Below are positions 8,746 to 16,556 of a stretch of DNA of 64,000 nt, piece by piece. The translations under genes and the position numbers were made by a program. This DNA comes from JBOFZL01 sp051655155 (GTDB lineage: Bacteria; Bacillota; Clostridia; Peptostreptococcales; Filifactoraceae): NCBI GenBank assembly GCA_051655155.1, contig JBOFZL010000029.1, forward strand, positions 24,289 through 88,288, in the 5' to 3' direction. Numbering within the stretch: position 1 is the first letter of the stretch; each line of letters starts with the position of its first letter. The notes under the pieces are model-generated. The model was not told the origin of the DNA. It made no database searches and saw only the letters and a list, made by a program, of their open reading frames with translations.

Positions 8746-9483
8746 TTGAACAAAATTCTTGGTGTAGAAAAAACAGTTTATTATAACGAACAGAAAATAT
8801 CTTATGAGTTGGTAAGAAAAAATGTTAAGAACATTAATTTAAGGATACGAGCTGATGGAAGTGTTACGGTATCGGCCAACAAAAATACTTCAGAAATTGT
8901 AATAGAAGAATTTATTATAAAGAAAGCTGATTATATAATTACAAGTTTAGCCAAATTTCATGAACTCAAGCTATACGCTCCTACCCCTAAAGAATATGTG
9001 AGTGGAGAAAGCTTTTATTTGCTCGGAAAAAATCTTAGATTAAAGGTGTTTGAAGATCCAACCCAAGATATTTATAGCGATGGGGTATATCTTTATCTAA
9101 AGGTGAAAAGCAAAGATGACTTTGCTAACAAAGAAAAGGTAGTAACAAAATACTTTGACAAACAATGCATGAAATATTTTAAAGAAATATTAATTGAAAT
9201 GTTATCTATCTTTTCTAAATATGGAGTGGAATTACCTACACTAAAAATAAGAACCATGGAAACAAGATGGGGTTCTTGTTTGCCGAAAAAAGGTATTGTT
9301 ACATTAAATAAACGATTGATAGAAGCGCCTCGAAATTGCATTGAATATGTGATATTACATGAGTATTGCCATTTCATTCATCCAAATCACTCAAAGCAGT
9401 TTTATGCTTTTGTTTCTATGCTTATGCCGGACTGGAAGGAACGAAAAAAGGTGTTGGAATCTATCGAAAACAGAAGTTATTAA
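8746..9483 (+). CDS. YgjP/M48-type zinc metallopeptidase
   Basis: A 245-residue protein of the YgjP-like (DUF45) metallopeptidase family. It shows the WGSC motif (RWGSCLPKKG) and the zinc-binding HEYCHFIHPNHS segment (HExxH with a downstream His). TTG is chosen as the start because AGGAGG lies 7 bases upstream, overlapping the hsdR end; the upstream in-frame ATG would sit inside hsdR without a site. Members of this family often end type I RM operons. The substrate is unknown; the link to restriction is by context only. Confidence 0.85.
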   Translation: MNKILGVEKTVYYNEQKISYELVRKNVKNINLRIRADGSVTVSANKNTSEIVIEEFIIKKADYIITSLAKFHELKLYAPTPKEYVSGESFYLLGKNLRLKVFEDPTQDIYSDGVYLYLKVKSKDDFANKEKVVTKYFDKQCMKYFKEILIEMLSIFSKYGVELPTLKIRTMETRWGSCLPKKGIVTLNKRLIEAPRNCIEYVILHEYCHFIHPNHSKQFYAFVSMLMPDWKERKKVLESIENRSY

Positions 9484-9553
9484 GCTTTAATTTATTAGTA
9501 TCTATTCTCATATTTCTGTGGTATCCTTTGTGCTTACAAAGGATGACGATAAT

Positions 9554-9848
9554 ATGCCACAAAGATTAGATGACCTATACCACACTTCTATAATCCACAG
9601 AAGCTGTCACAACTTAAAACTACTGTCGATGGAACCACAAAATCCTTATTGAAAAGATATCCAAAGACGATAGAAAAACGATTCTGTGAATTATTGATGC
9701 CTTAGAAATGATTTGCAACTACAAAAGCAAAGATAGTTTTATACAAGGGGTCAAATTAGGCTTTGAAATGACAACTGAATTACAAACTTACGATGCCCAC
9801 AGTACTGAGATTGACTCTCAAAACTGTGGGCATTCTTTTATGCCATAG
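9554..9848 (+). pseudogene. Decayed DUF6809-like gene of a recombinase element
   Basis: The second half reads cleanly from about 9690 to the TAG at 9846 (IIDALEMICNYKSKDSFIQG and KLGFEMTTELQ), matching the C-terminal FxxGxxLGxxM pattern of small DUF6809 proteins that sit beside serine recombinases in Clostridia. The first half (PQRLDDLYHTSII onward) needs frame changes. The family match is from memory. It marks the left side of a degraded mobile element that follows the hsd operon. Confidence 0.5.
9795..9840 (+). terminator. Hairpin GCCCACAGT/ACTGTGGGC with T-rich tail
   Basis: A 9-bp perfect stem with a 19-base loop is followed by ATTCTTTTA. It lies inside the decayed DUF6809-like frame and directly before the recombinase remnant. 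It could end transcription from hsdR or be a structural end of the element. Confidence 0.5.
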
Positions 9849-9961
9849 GAGGAACAGAAAAATGAAGAAGAAAACTAAATTTACACTTGCAACAACCACG
9901 CCCATGACTCTTTCCTTGACGACAATCACTCCCATAACCATACCACAAGAACATCCACAAA

Positions 9962-11162
9962 TCCCCGAGGTTCGACCAGTGTCGGAACAAGAGCACCATA
10001 CGGTTATATGAAAGATCCCGATGATCCAAAGAGTAAAATCGTTGTTGATCCCGAATCTGCTGAAGTAGTTAAGTACATCTTCAAGATATGCGTTGAGGGA
10101 AACGGTCCCAGTCAAATTGCTAAAATGCTTTCTGAAGAAAAGATTTTTATGCTGAACTATTATTGGAACACAACGGGTATGACTTATACATCTACGGTAG
10201 ATTTCACTAATCCGTATAGATGGGACTCAAAAACAATCTCTCATATTCTTGAAAATGAGGTCTATTTAGGTCATACAATTAATCTCAAAACGACAACCAA
10301 AACCTTTAAGAACAAGAAAACAATTCAAGTTCCAAAGGAGGAACAATTGAGATTTGAGAATACTCATCAAGCCATCATCGCACAAAAGGTGTGGGATATC
10401 GTCCAAGATATTCGCCAGCACAAACGCAGACGAACTAATATGGACGAGCAGGACATGTTCTCCGGCATGGTTTACTGTAACGACTGCGGAGTAAAAATAG
10501 TACTGCATCGTGCCAAAACTATGAAAGAAACTCAATATAACTTTATGTGTGGCACCTACAAGAAAAAAGGCAAAAAGATCTGCACAGCACATTTTATAAA
10601 AGAGGATCAGCTTGCCAAAATTATACTTGATGATTTAAGACGAGTAACCCATTATGCAAGGCAACACGAATTGACGTTTGCAGAGATTGTGGCAAAGAAA
10701 AACAGCAAGGAAACCCAAAAGGAAATCAACTTGCTGACGAAAGAAATTTCTACTTTAAAACGACGTGACGAGGAACTGAGCAAGCTGTTCAAAAGGCTGT
10801 ATGAGGACAATGTCCTCGGTAAAATTCCAAATGAGGTGTCCAGAAAATTAAGTGATGACTACCTTGCGGAGCAAAAAGAAATCCAGTCCACCATTCCTCT
10901 AAAGGAAAGCAAACTGGAAAAGCTTAAAGATTCGGTTGCGAATGTCACTGCATTCATTGAGGAAGCCAAGGAGATTACCGAAATTAATGAGCTAACGGCA
11001 ACCATCCTCCACAGATTCATTGACAGAATTGTTGTGGGTGAAAGTACCGAGAAGTACTCAAGAACAGCACTGCAATAAATCTAAATCCATTACCGCTACA
11101 TCGGATTGCTTGACGATGTCACTGATCAACCTGCCACAAGAGAACAACAAGTGGTCGCTTAA
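9962..11162 (+). pseudogene. Large serine recombinase lacking its catalytic domain
   Basis: The frame resumes just before APYGYMKDPDDP, the join between the catalytic and recombinase domains. It then has the recombinase domain (DPESAEVVKYIF, WDSKTISHILENEVYLG), a zinc ribbon (YCNDCG and later a CxxHF stretch) and a long coiled coil with the DUF4368-like end (LHRFIDRIVVGE). The roughly 140-residue resolvase domain with the catalytic serine is missing. Two TAA codons (11076 and 11082) cut off the final IHYRYIGLLDDV segment. It is therefore inactive. Relatives mobilise Tn4451/Tn1549-type elements; no cargo from such an element is recognisable here. Confidence 0.85.
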
Positions 11163-11172
11163 AAACAGCAAA

Positions 11173-11202
11173 GGGCAGACAGTGGAAACTCACTGTCTGC
11201 CC
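11173..11202 (+). terminator. Perfect 12-bp hairpin downstream of recombinase remnant
   Basis: GGGCAGACAGTG and CACTGTCTGCCC pair perfectly around GAAACT. No T-run follows, so it may be an element-associated structure and not an intrinsic terminator. Confidence 0.55.
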
Positions 11203-11220
11203 AATATCACACCGCTTAGT

Positions 11221-11253
11221 CGTAGTTTAGGGAAATGTCCCTATGGGACTACG
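11221..11253 (+). terminator. Nested hairpin before a T-rich stretch
   Basis: CGTAGT/ACTACG encloses TAGGGA/TCCCTA. A T-rich stretch (CTTCTTTTTT) comes about 16 bases later. It probably marks the right edge of the degraded element and may stop transcription towards the opposing deacetylase gene. Confidence 0.45.
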
Positions 11254-11351
11254 GCTTAATGAACAACCTTCTTTTTTCAACCATTAAAATAATGCATAAA
11301 AATTTTTTTGCTAGAATATTTTTTTGTAATGAGTAATCTAGGCAACTTACT

Positions 11352-12242
11352 CTATGTTGGATAATTAAAATGATGAGGTTTAACTGTGGAATCTAATGGC
11401 AATAAATCATAAGAGCTATCTTGTATTATTTTGATAATCTTTGGTAGTGCATCTACGTTAAAGGTTTTTGCTCCAGCATCATGCATAAGTACATTAGATT
11501 CGTATTTGCCACTTATACCATTAACAACAGAGGCTACAACTAAGTCAGAGTTAGGATTTTTAGAAGTATCTTTTGAATCTACACTCCAATCATAGTATAT
11601 AAACCCTCTTCTGGTCATCTCTGCAATAATTTCCTGATAATTACTCATATTATAAGAGTTAATACTTCCACCGGGGAAGCGAAACAATCTTGTGTCAACA
11701 CCAGTTACTTCCTTTATCTGCCTATGGGTCATCTCAAAATCTGCTAAAAAAGCTTCTACAGATTGATAAATATTACTGTAGTTGTGAGAAGTACTATGAA
11801 CTCCAATTGAGTGGCCTTCATCAACGATTCTTTTGTATAAAGCCTTGCCTTCTTCACTATCAGTGTATAAAACAAAGAAAGTTGCTTTGACACCAGCAGC
11901 CTTAAGAGTATCTAACAATTGAGGGGTAATTTTTGATGGTCCATCATCAAAAGTCAAATACACTGATCTTTGCTTTGGAGAATTGAATTTAAAAGTCAAG
12001 TCGCTGGCATATAAATCTGGATAGAGACTTTGGTATCCTAGAGACACAGCGTCTTTTGATTCAGTTGTTTTTAAAGAATCATCGGTGCTTATAGGTGATT
12101 TAGGATTTTCTGATTTTTCTTTATTTCCACCTAAAACAAAAAATCCCAAATTAAAAAGTAAGGAGACTATAAGCAAGGAGCTTAATAGTCTAATTTTTTG
12201 TGTTTTATTAAGTTTAATTTTTGATAGATTATTTTTTTTCAT
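11352..12242 (-). CDS. Membrane-anchored polysaccharide (peptidoglycan) deacetylase
   Basis: A 296-residue NodB-fold carbohydrate esterase (family 4). An N-terminal membrane anchor (residues about 18-38) is followed by a Ser/Lys-rich linker and the catalytic domain: TFDDGPS (97-103, catalytic and metal Asp), HSTSHNYS (metal His residues), RFPGGS, the DWSVD segment and LMHD near the C-terminus. Such enzymes remove acetyl groups from cell-wall GlcNAc and raise lysozyme resistance. GGAGGAATACT precedes the ATG. It is a single gene transcribed against its neighbours. Confidence 0.9.
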   Translation of the reverse strand: MKKNNLSKIKLNKTQKIRLLSSLLIVSLLFNLGFFVLGGNKEKSENPKSPISTDDSLKTTESKDAVSLGYQSLYPDLYASDLTFKFNSPKQRSVYLTFDDGPSKITPQLLDTLKAAGVKATFFVLYTDSEEGKALYKRIVDEGHSIGVHSTSHNYSNIYQSVEAFLADFEMTHRQIKEVTGVDTRLFRFPGGSINSYNMSNYQEIIAEMTRRGFIYYDWSVDSKDTSKNPNSDLVVASVVNGISGKYESNVLMHDAGAKTFNVDALPKIIKIIQDSSYDLLPLDSTVKPHHFNYPT

Positions 12243-12619
12243 TGTAGTATTCCTCCGTTATGTGAATATTATAGCATAATACATATGGAAATGATTTAAA
12301 AATTAGTGACAATATTATAGTTGTAAGTGGTGGAATAAAAGGCAAATATTTAAAAATGAAAGATTAAGGTAACTTTGAGTCAAATGTAGAAAATTTTAAA
12401 ACAAATTACAAAATTGAATGTATTTTATTATGCTGAACAATAAATAATTTTATGGTGAAGTTTTGTAAGTTCCATTACAAATTAGGATAAATGTAAAAAA
12501 ATCAAAAAATTTTTTAGTGTATTAATCGATGTAAATATTGAAATGTTGGGATTGTTAAGACTTTGTTATTTTCAGAAAATAACAATTTTTATTTTTTAGT
12601 AAAAGGTTTTCCGAAAGTG
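12243..12619. other. AT-rich intergenic region without a recognisable gene
   Basis: A divergent spacer between the deacetylase and the Kor operon. I see only short frames, no strong hairpin with a T-run, and no RNA I recognise. It probably holds the promoters of both flanking units. Confidence 0.6.
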
Positions 12620-12628
12620 TGATATACT
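12620..12628 (+). promoter_or_regulatory. Extended -10 promoter for the MinD-like/Kor operon
   Basis: TGATATACT is an extended -10 (TGnTATACT) about 60 bases before the first ATG. The matching -35 is poor. It is the best candidate in the region; weak evidence. Confidence 0.4.
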
Positions 12629-12687
12629 TGCTTTAAGAAAGTGATTTGTTTATATTTTAGAAGTGTTTTTCTGGAGGATAAGAAGAT

Positions 12688-13359
12688 ATGAAGGGACGAC
12701 TGGTAATAATCACAGGACATTATGGAAGTGGGAAGACGGAATTCGCAGTAAATCTTGCAATTAACCTGCGTAAAGATTATGAAAAAGTGTCTATTTCTGA
12801 TTTAGACATTGTAAATCCTTATTTTAGATCAAGGGAAAGATTAGCATTATTTGAAGATAAGGGTATTAAGGTTTATGACAGTAGTTTAAGAGGCATGAAC
12901 GTGGATGTTCCGGCAATTTCTTCGTCTATTTTAACTGCGGTGCAGGATAAAAGTTATATTTCTGTTATTGATGTAGGTGGAGATCCGGTGGGTGCTAGAG
13001 TTTTACAGCAGTTTAAATCGGGGATTGAAACTCAAGAATATGAAATGTGGTTTGTTATAAATAGAAATAGGCCAGAAACTTCAGATGTTAAATTGGTGGA
13101 GGATTATATAATGGCTATAGAAGAAGCTTCAGGTCTTAAGGTTACAGGACTCATAAACAATACACATCTTTTAAAAGCAACAACGGTTCAGGACATAACA
13201 GAGGGGGCAAAGCTTTGTGATGAGGTTTCTAAGAAAATGAAAATACCTGTTATTTATCATAGTGCTATAGAATCTATAGCCAATGAGATAACAGATATAA
13301 ATATAAAAAATAAAATTTATCCACTTTACTTATATATGCGTGAGCAGTGGATGAGCTAA
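12688..13359 (+). CDS. MinD/CobQ-type P-loop ATPase linked to 2-oxoacid oxidoreductase operon
   Basis: A 223-residue ATPase with Walker A GHYGSGKTE at residues 10-18, a switch-type DLDIVNPYFRSRE, and the Walker-B-like VIDVGGDPVG. It resembles MinD/CooC-type proteins that help load or mature metal clusters. It starts behind CTGGAGGAT, 16 bases before the ferredoxin gene, and leads the 2-oxoacid:ferredoxin oxidoreductase operon. A role in assembling or maintaining that iron-sulfur and TPP enzyme is plausible but inferred from position. Confidence 0.8.
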   Translation: MKGRLVIITGHYGSGKTEFAVNLAINLRKDYEKVSISDLDIVNPYFRSRERLALFEDKGIKVYDSSLRGMNVDVPAISSSILTAVQDKSYISVIDVGGDPVGARVLQQFKSGIETQEYEMWFVINRNRPETSDVKLVEDYIMAIEEASGLKVTGLINNTHLLKATTVQDITEGAKLCDEVSKKMKIPVIYHSAIESIANEITDINIKNKIYPLYLYMREQWMS

Positions 13360-13375
13360 AAACAGGAGGTTAAAA

Positions 13376-13591
13376 ATGGCAAAGGGAAAGGTAACATTTA
13401 TTCAAGATTTATGTAAAGGTTGCGGACTTTGTGTATCCGTGTGCCCAAAAAAAATCATTGGTTTTAACCAAGAAGTTATCAATAAAAAAGGTTATACACC
13501 TGCCTATATTGCAAACATGGATGAATGTATTGCTTGTGGTAATTGTGCAATCATGTGTCCAGATTCAGTAATTAAAGTAGAGAAAGACTAA
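13376..13591 (+). CDS. 2-oxoacid:ferredoxin oxidoreductase delta subunit, 2[4Fe-4S] ferredoxin
   Basis: A 71-residue dicluster ferredoxin with two CxxCxxCxxxCP motifs (CKGCGLCVSVCP and CIACGNCAIMCP). In the four-subunit Kor/Vor enzymes this subunit passes electrons from the TPP centre to free ferredoxin. AGGAGG precedes the ATG and the alpha subunit follows closely. The motifs make it certain as a ferredoxin; the role as delta subunit follows from the operon. Confidence 0.93.
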   Translation: MAKGKVTFIQDLCKGCGLCVSVCPKKIIGFNQEVINKKGYTPAYIANMDECIACGNCAIMCPDSVIKVEKD

Positions 13592-13617
13592 ATTAATTAA
13601 AATTGGAGGAGAAAACA

Positions 13618-14679
13618 ATGGCAAAGGTATTAATGAAGGGTAATGAAGCGATAGGAGCAGCAGCTATTAAAGCTGGATGTAAATATTTCTTTGGTTATCC
13701 AATAACACCACAAAATGAGCTTCCTGAGTATATGTCAGCAGAGCTACCTAAAATTGGTGGAGTTTTTGTTCAAGCAGAAAGTGAAGTTGCAGCGATTAAT
13801 ATGATATATGGAGCAGCTGGATGTGGCGAAAGATGTATGACTTCATCTTCAAGCCCAGGTATGTCTCTTAAACAAGAGGGAATTACTTATATAGCAGGAG
13901 CAGAGCTACCATGCGTTATTGTTTCAATTATGAGAGCGGGTCCTGGACTAGGTGGAATTCAACCATCTCAGTCCGACTATTATCAAGCGACACGTGGAGG
14001 AGGAAATGGTGATTATAGACATTTAGTTTATGCACCTGCTTCAATTCAAGAAACAGTTGATTATGTTCAAGAAGCCTTTGATAAGGCAGATCAATATAGA
14101 ATACCAGTTATTGTACTTGCAGATGGTATGATAGGTCAGATGATGGAGGCTGTAGAATTTAAAGACAGACCCAAAGTAGAGCTTCCAGAAAAAACATGGG
14201 CGACCACAGGTACAAAAGGAAAGAGAAAACCAAATATAATAAACTCGCTTTATTTAAAGCCAGAAGTATTAGAGGAACATAATATACACCTTCAAGCTAA
14301 GTATGATGAAATTACAGCAAAAGAAGTTTTATTCGAGTCAGTAGGGGTTGAAGATGCAGATGTGGTTTGCGTTGCTTACGGAACTACTTCAAGAATTGTA
14401 AAGAATGCTATTGAAGTTTGCAGAGAAAAAGGTATAAAAGTTGGTATTATAAGACCGATAACACTTTGGCCTTATCCTTTCGAGGCTTTTGATAAGGTGA
14501 ATCCTAAGTGTAAAGGGCTACTTACTGTAGAAATGTCTATGGGGCAGATGGTAGATGATGTTAAGATAGCTTCTGCTGGAAGATGGCCAGTACACTTTAC
14601 AGGTAGAGCTGGAGGTATGATACCAACTCCAGATAATATTATTGAAGCGATTGAAAAAATAGCAGGAGGTGCAAAATAA
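13618..14679 (+). CDS. vorB: 2-oxoacid:ferredoxin oxidoreductase alpha subunit (VorB/KorA type)
   Basis: A 353-residue alpha subunit that converts 2-oxoacids to acyl-CoA with beta and gamma. It shows the GNEAIGAAAIKAGC start, the YPITPQNE segment, the TSSSSPGMSLKQEG region and the GIIRPITLWPYP domain-II motif. The start is set at the ATG with GGAGGAG 7 bases upstream; an earlier TTG would contain the ribosome site. Its stop overlaps the beta subunit's ATG. Sequence style fits 3-methyl-2-oxobutanoate or 2-oxoglutarate enzymes; the substrate cannot be fixed from motifs. Confidence 0.92.
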   Translation: MAKVLMKGNEAIGAAAIKAGCKYFFGYPITPQNELPEYMSAELPKIGGVFVQAESEVAAINMIYGAAGCGERCMTSSSSPGMSLKQEGITYIAGAELPCVIVSIMRAGPGLGGIQPSQSDYYQATRGGGNGDYRHLVYAPASIQETVDYVQEAFDKADQYRIPVIVLADGMIGQMMEAVEFKDRPKVELPEKTWATTGTKGKRKPNIINSLYLKPEVLEEHNIHLQAKYDEITAKEVLFESVGVEDADVVCVAYGTTSRIVKNAIEVCREKGIKVGIIRPITLWPYPFEAFDKVNPKCKGLLTVEMSMGQMVDDVKIASAGRWPVHFTGRAGGMIPTPDNIIEAIEKIAGGAK

Positions 14680-15425
14680 TGACTGTAGTATATGAAAAAA
14701 CTCAAGGACTTACAGATGCAGTATTTCATTATTGTCCGGGTTGTACCCATGGTGTAATTCATAAAATTATTGGCGAAGTGCTTGTAGAACTAGGTGTTTT
14801 AGGAGAGGCTATTGGAGTAGCTCCAGTCGGTTGTGCAGTATTGGCTTATGATTATTTCAACTGTGATATGCAAGAAGCAGCACATGGAAGAGCTCCAGCA
14901 ACTGCAACAGGGATAAAAAGAGTAAGACCTAATTCTGTTGTATTCACATATCAAGGCGATGGAGACCTAGCTTCTATAGGATCAGGCGAGATTGTTCAAG
15001 TTGCACATAGAGCAGAAAAAGTAACCACGATATTTGTAAATAATGGAATTTATGGAATGACTGGAGGACAGATGGCGCCAACTACCCTTATAGGACAAAA
15101 GGCAACTACTGCTCCAGAAGGAAGAAGCGAGGCTGAATCAGGTAAACCTATAAGAATAGCAGAGATGCTTGCAACTATTGATGGAGCAAAATTTGTTGAA
15201 AGAGTAGCAGTAAATACTCCTGCAAACGTAAGAAAGGCTAAAAAGGCTATAAAGAGAGCTTTTGAATGTCAATTGAGAGGAGAAGGGTTTGCAATTGTTG
15301 AAATTCTGTCCACTTGTCCTACAAACTGGGGGAAAACTCCTGTAGATTCACTTTCTTGGGTAGAGGAAAAGATGATTCCTTACTATCCACTTGGAAACTT
15401 GAGAGATTTCGAAGGAGGAAAATAA
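14679..15425 (+). CDS. vorA: 2-oxoacid:ferredoxin oxidoreductase beta subunit, TPP-binding
   Basis: A 248-residue subunit that binds thiamine diphosphate and Mg2+: YCPGCTHG near the N-terminus, the GDGDLASIGSGE motif and the NNGIYGMTGGQMAPTT segment. It overlaps the alpha gene by one base (TAATG) and sits two bases from gamma, showing tight translational coupling. GGAGGTG precedes the start. Length and motifs match the KorB/VorA family closely. Confidence 0.92.
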   Translation: MTVVYEKTQGLTDAVFHYCPGCTHGVIHKIIGEVLVELGVLGEAIGVAPVGCAVLAYDYFNCDMQEAAHGRAPATATGIKRVRPNSVVFTYQGDGDLASIGSGEIVQVAHRAEKVTTIFVNNGIYGMTGGQMAPTTLIGQKATTAPEGRSEAESGKPIRIAEMLATIDGAKFVERVAVNTPANVRKAKKAIKRAFECQLRGEGFAIVEILSTCPTNWGKTPVDSLSWVEEKMIPYYPLGNLRDFEGGK

Positions 15426-15426
15426 G

Positions 15427-15969
15427 ATGAATGAAAAAGTTATAATGGCAGGATTTGGTGGACAAGGAGTAATGTCCATTGGAAAAATGTTAGCTTATGC
15501 AGGAATGTTGGATGGAAAAGAGGTTAGTTGGCTACCGTCATATGGACCAGAAATGCGTGGAGGAACAGCAAACTGTGCTGTTATGGTATCGGAACACCAA
15601 ATTGGTTCGCCGGTAATCACTAATGATGCAACTTCAGCCATAATAATGAACTTACCTTCATTAGATAAGTTTGAAAATGATGTTGTTTCCGGTGGAACAC
15701 TTATTATAAACTCCTCATTGATAACTCAGAAACCATCTAGAACAGATGTTAAAGCTGTATATGTACCTGCTAATGAAATTGCTATGGAATTAGGCAATCC
15801 TAAAGTTGCTAACATAGTTATGCTAGGTGCATACTTGGAGCTTTCCAAATGTGTAACTATTGAAACAACCTTAAAAGCATTTTTAAAGGTGTTTGGAGAG
15901 AATAAAGTTAAATTCTTAGATATAAATAAAGCTGCATTGGAAAAAGGTGCAGAGGCTGCAAGAGCTTAA
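15427..15969 (+). CDS. vorC: 2-oxoacid:ferredoxin oxidoreductase gamma subunit
   Basis: A 180-residue gamma subunit with the opening IMAGFGGQGVMSIGKMLAYA, PSYGPEMRGG and the VANIVMLGAYLE helix. It completes the delta-alpha-beta-gamma set and ends the operon before a strong bidirectional terminator. A GAAGGAGG ribosome site lies at the end of the beta gene. Confidence 0.92.
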   Translation: MNEKVIMAGFGGQGVMSIGKMLAYAGMLDGKEVSWLPSYGPEMRGGTANCAVMVSEHQIGSPVITNDATSAIIMNLPSLDKFENDVVSGGTLIINSSLITQKPSRTDVKAVYVPANEIAMELGNPKVANIVMLGAYLELSKCVTIETTLKAFLKVFGENKVKFLDINKAALEKGAEAARA

Positions 15970-15998
15970 ATAATAAATTATAATAAAATCAAAATAAT

Positions 15999-16036
15999 AA
16001 AATGGTATAGCAATCTAGCTATACCATTTTATTATA
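15999..16036 (+). terminator. Bidirectional terminator between vor and nrdDG
   Basis: AAAATGGTATAG and CTATACCATTTT form a perfect 12-bp stem with an 8-base loop and A/T runs on both sides, serving the converging vor operon and nrdG. Confidence 0.9.
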
Positions 16037-16046
16037 AATACAAAAT

Positions 16047-16556
16047 TTAATCGATTGATTTTAAGGCCATTATTCCTGTTGCAAAACTTTCTTCCAAATC
16101 GATAATTCTCTGGTTATAAGAGCCTCTAAAGGTAAGTTCTAAACTTCTTTGTTCTAAGATGAAAGGTCCATCAATAAGGACTTGGGATAGTTTCAAAAGC
16201 TTAATTTCTGGGCTGTTTTGGGGAAGCTTAAGAAGTTCATCAAAGGTATATCCTGTATATATCCAAATATTCAAACCAAGATTTCTTACTTCTTGGGCAA
16301 GAGGAAGTAGTTTTTCAGCATGGGCTAAAGGTTCACCACCAGACAGGGTTAATCCTGAGAGCATTGGATTGGCCTTAATTTCTTCCAAGAGTACTTGAAT
16401 TTCATATTCTGCACCCTCATTAAAATCATGACTTTCAGGATTATGGCAACCTTTACAGTTATGTGGGCAACCTTGCGTGAAAATCACATATCTAAAACCT
16501 GTACCATCAACTATTGAACCATTAATTTTACCAAATAATTTAAGTTTAGATTTCAT
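16047..16556 (-). CDS. nrdG: Anaerobic ribonucleotide reductase activating protein
   Basis: A 169-residue radical-SAM enzyme that generates the glycyl radical on NrdD. The CPHNCKGC motif (Cx3Cx2C) binds the 4Fe-4S cluster, and LTLSGGEPL is the SAM-contacting GGE motif. The start is the ATG inside the nrdD tail (11-base overlap) with AAAGGAT upstream; a longer frame would run deep into nrdD. Length fits the family (about 160-170). Confidence 0.95.
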   Translation of the reverse strand: MKSKLKLFGKINGSIVDGTGFRYVIFTQGCPHNCKGCHNPESHDFNEGAEYEIQVLLEEIKANPMLSGLTLSGGEPLAHAEKLLPLAQEVRNLGLNIWIYTGYTFDELLKLPQNSPEIKLLKLSQVLIDGPFILEQRSLELTFRGSYNQRIIDLEESFATGIMALKSID

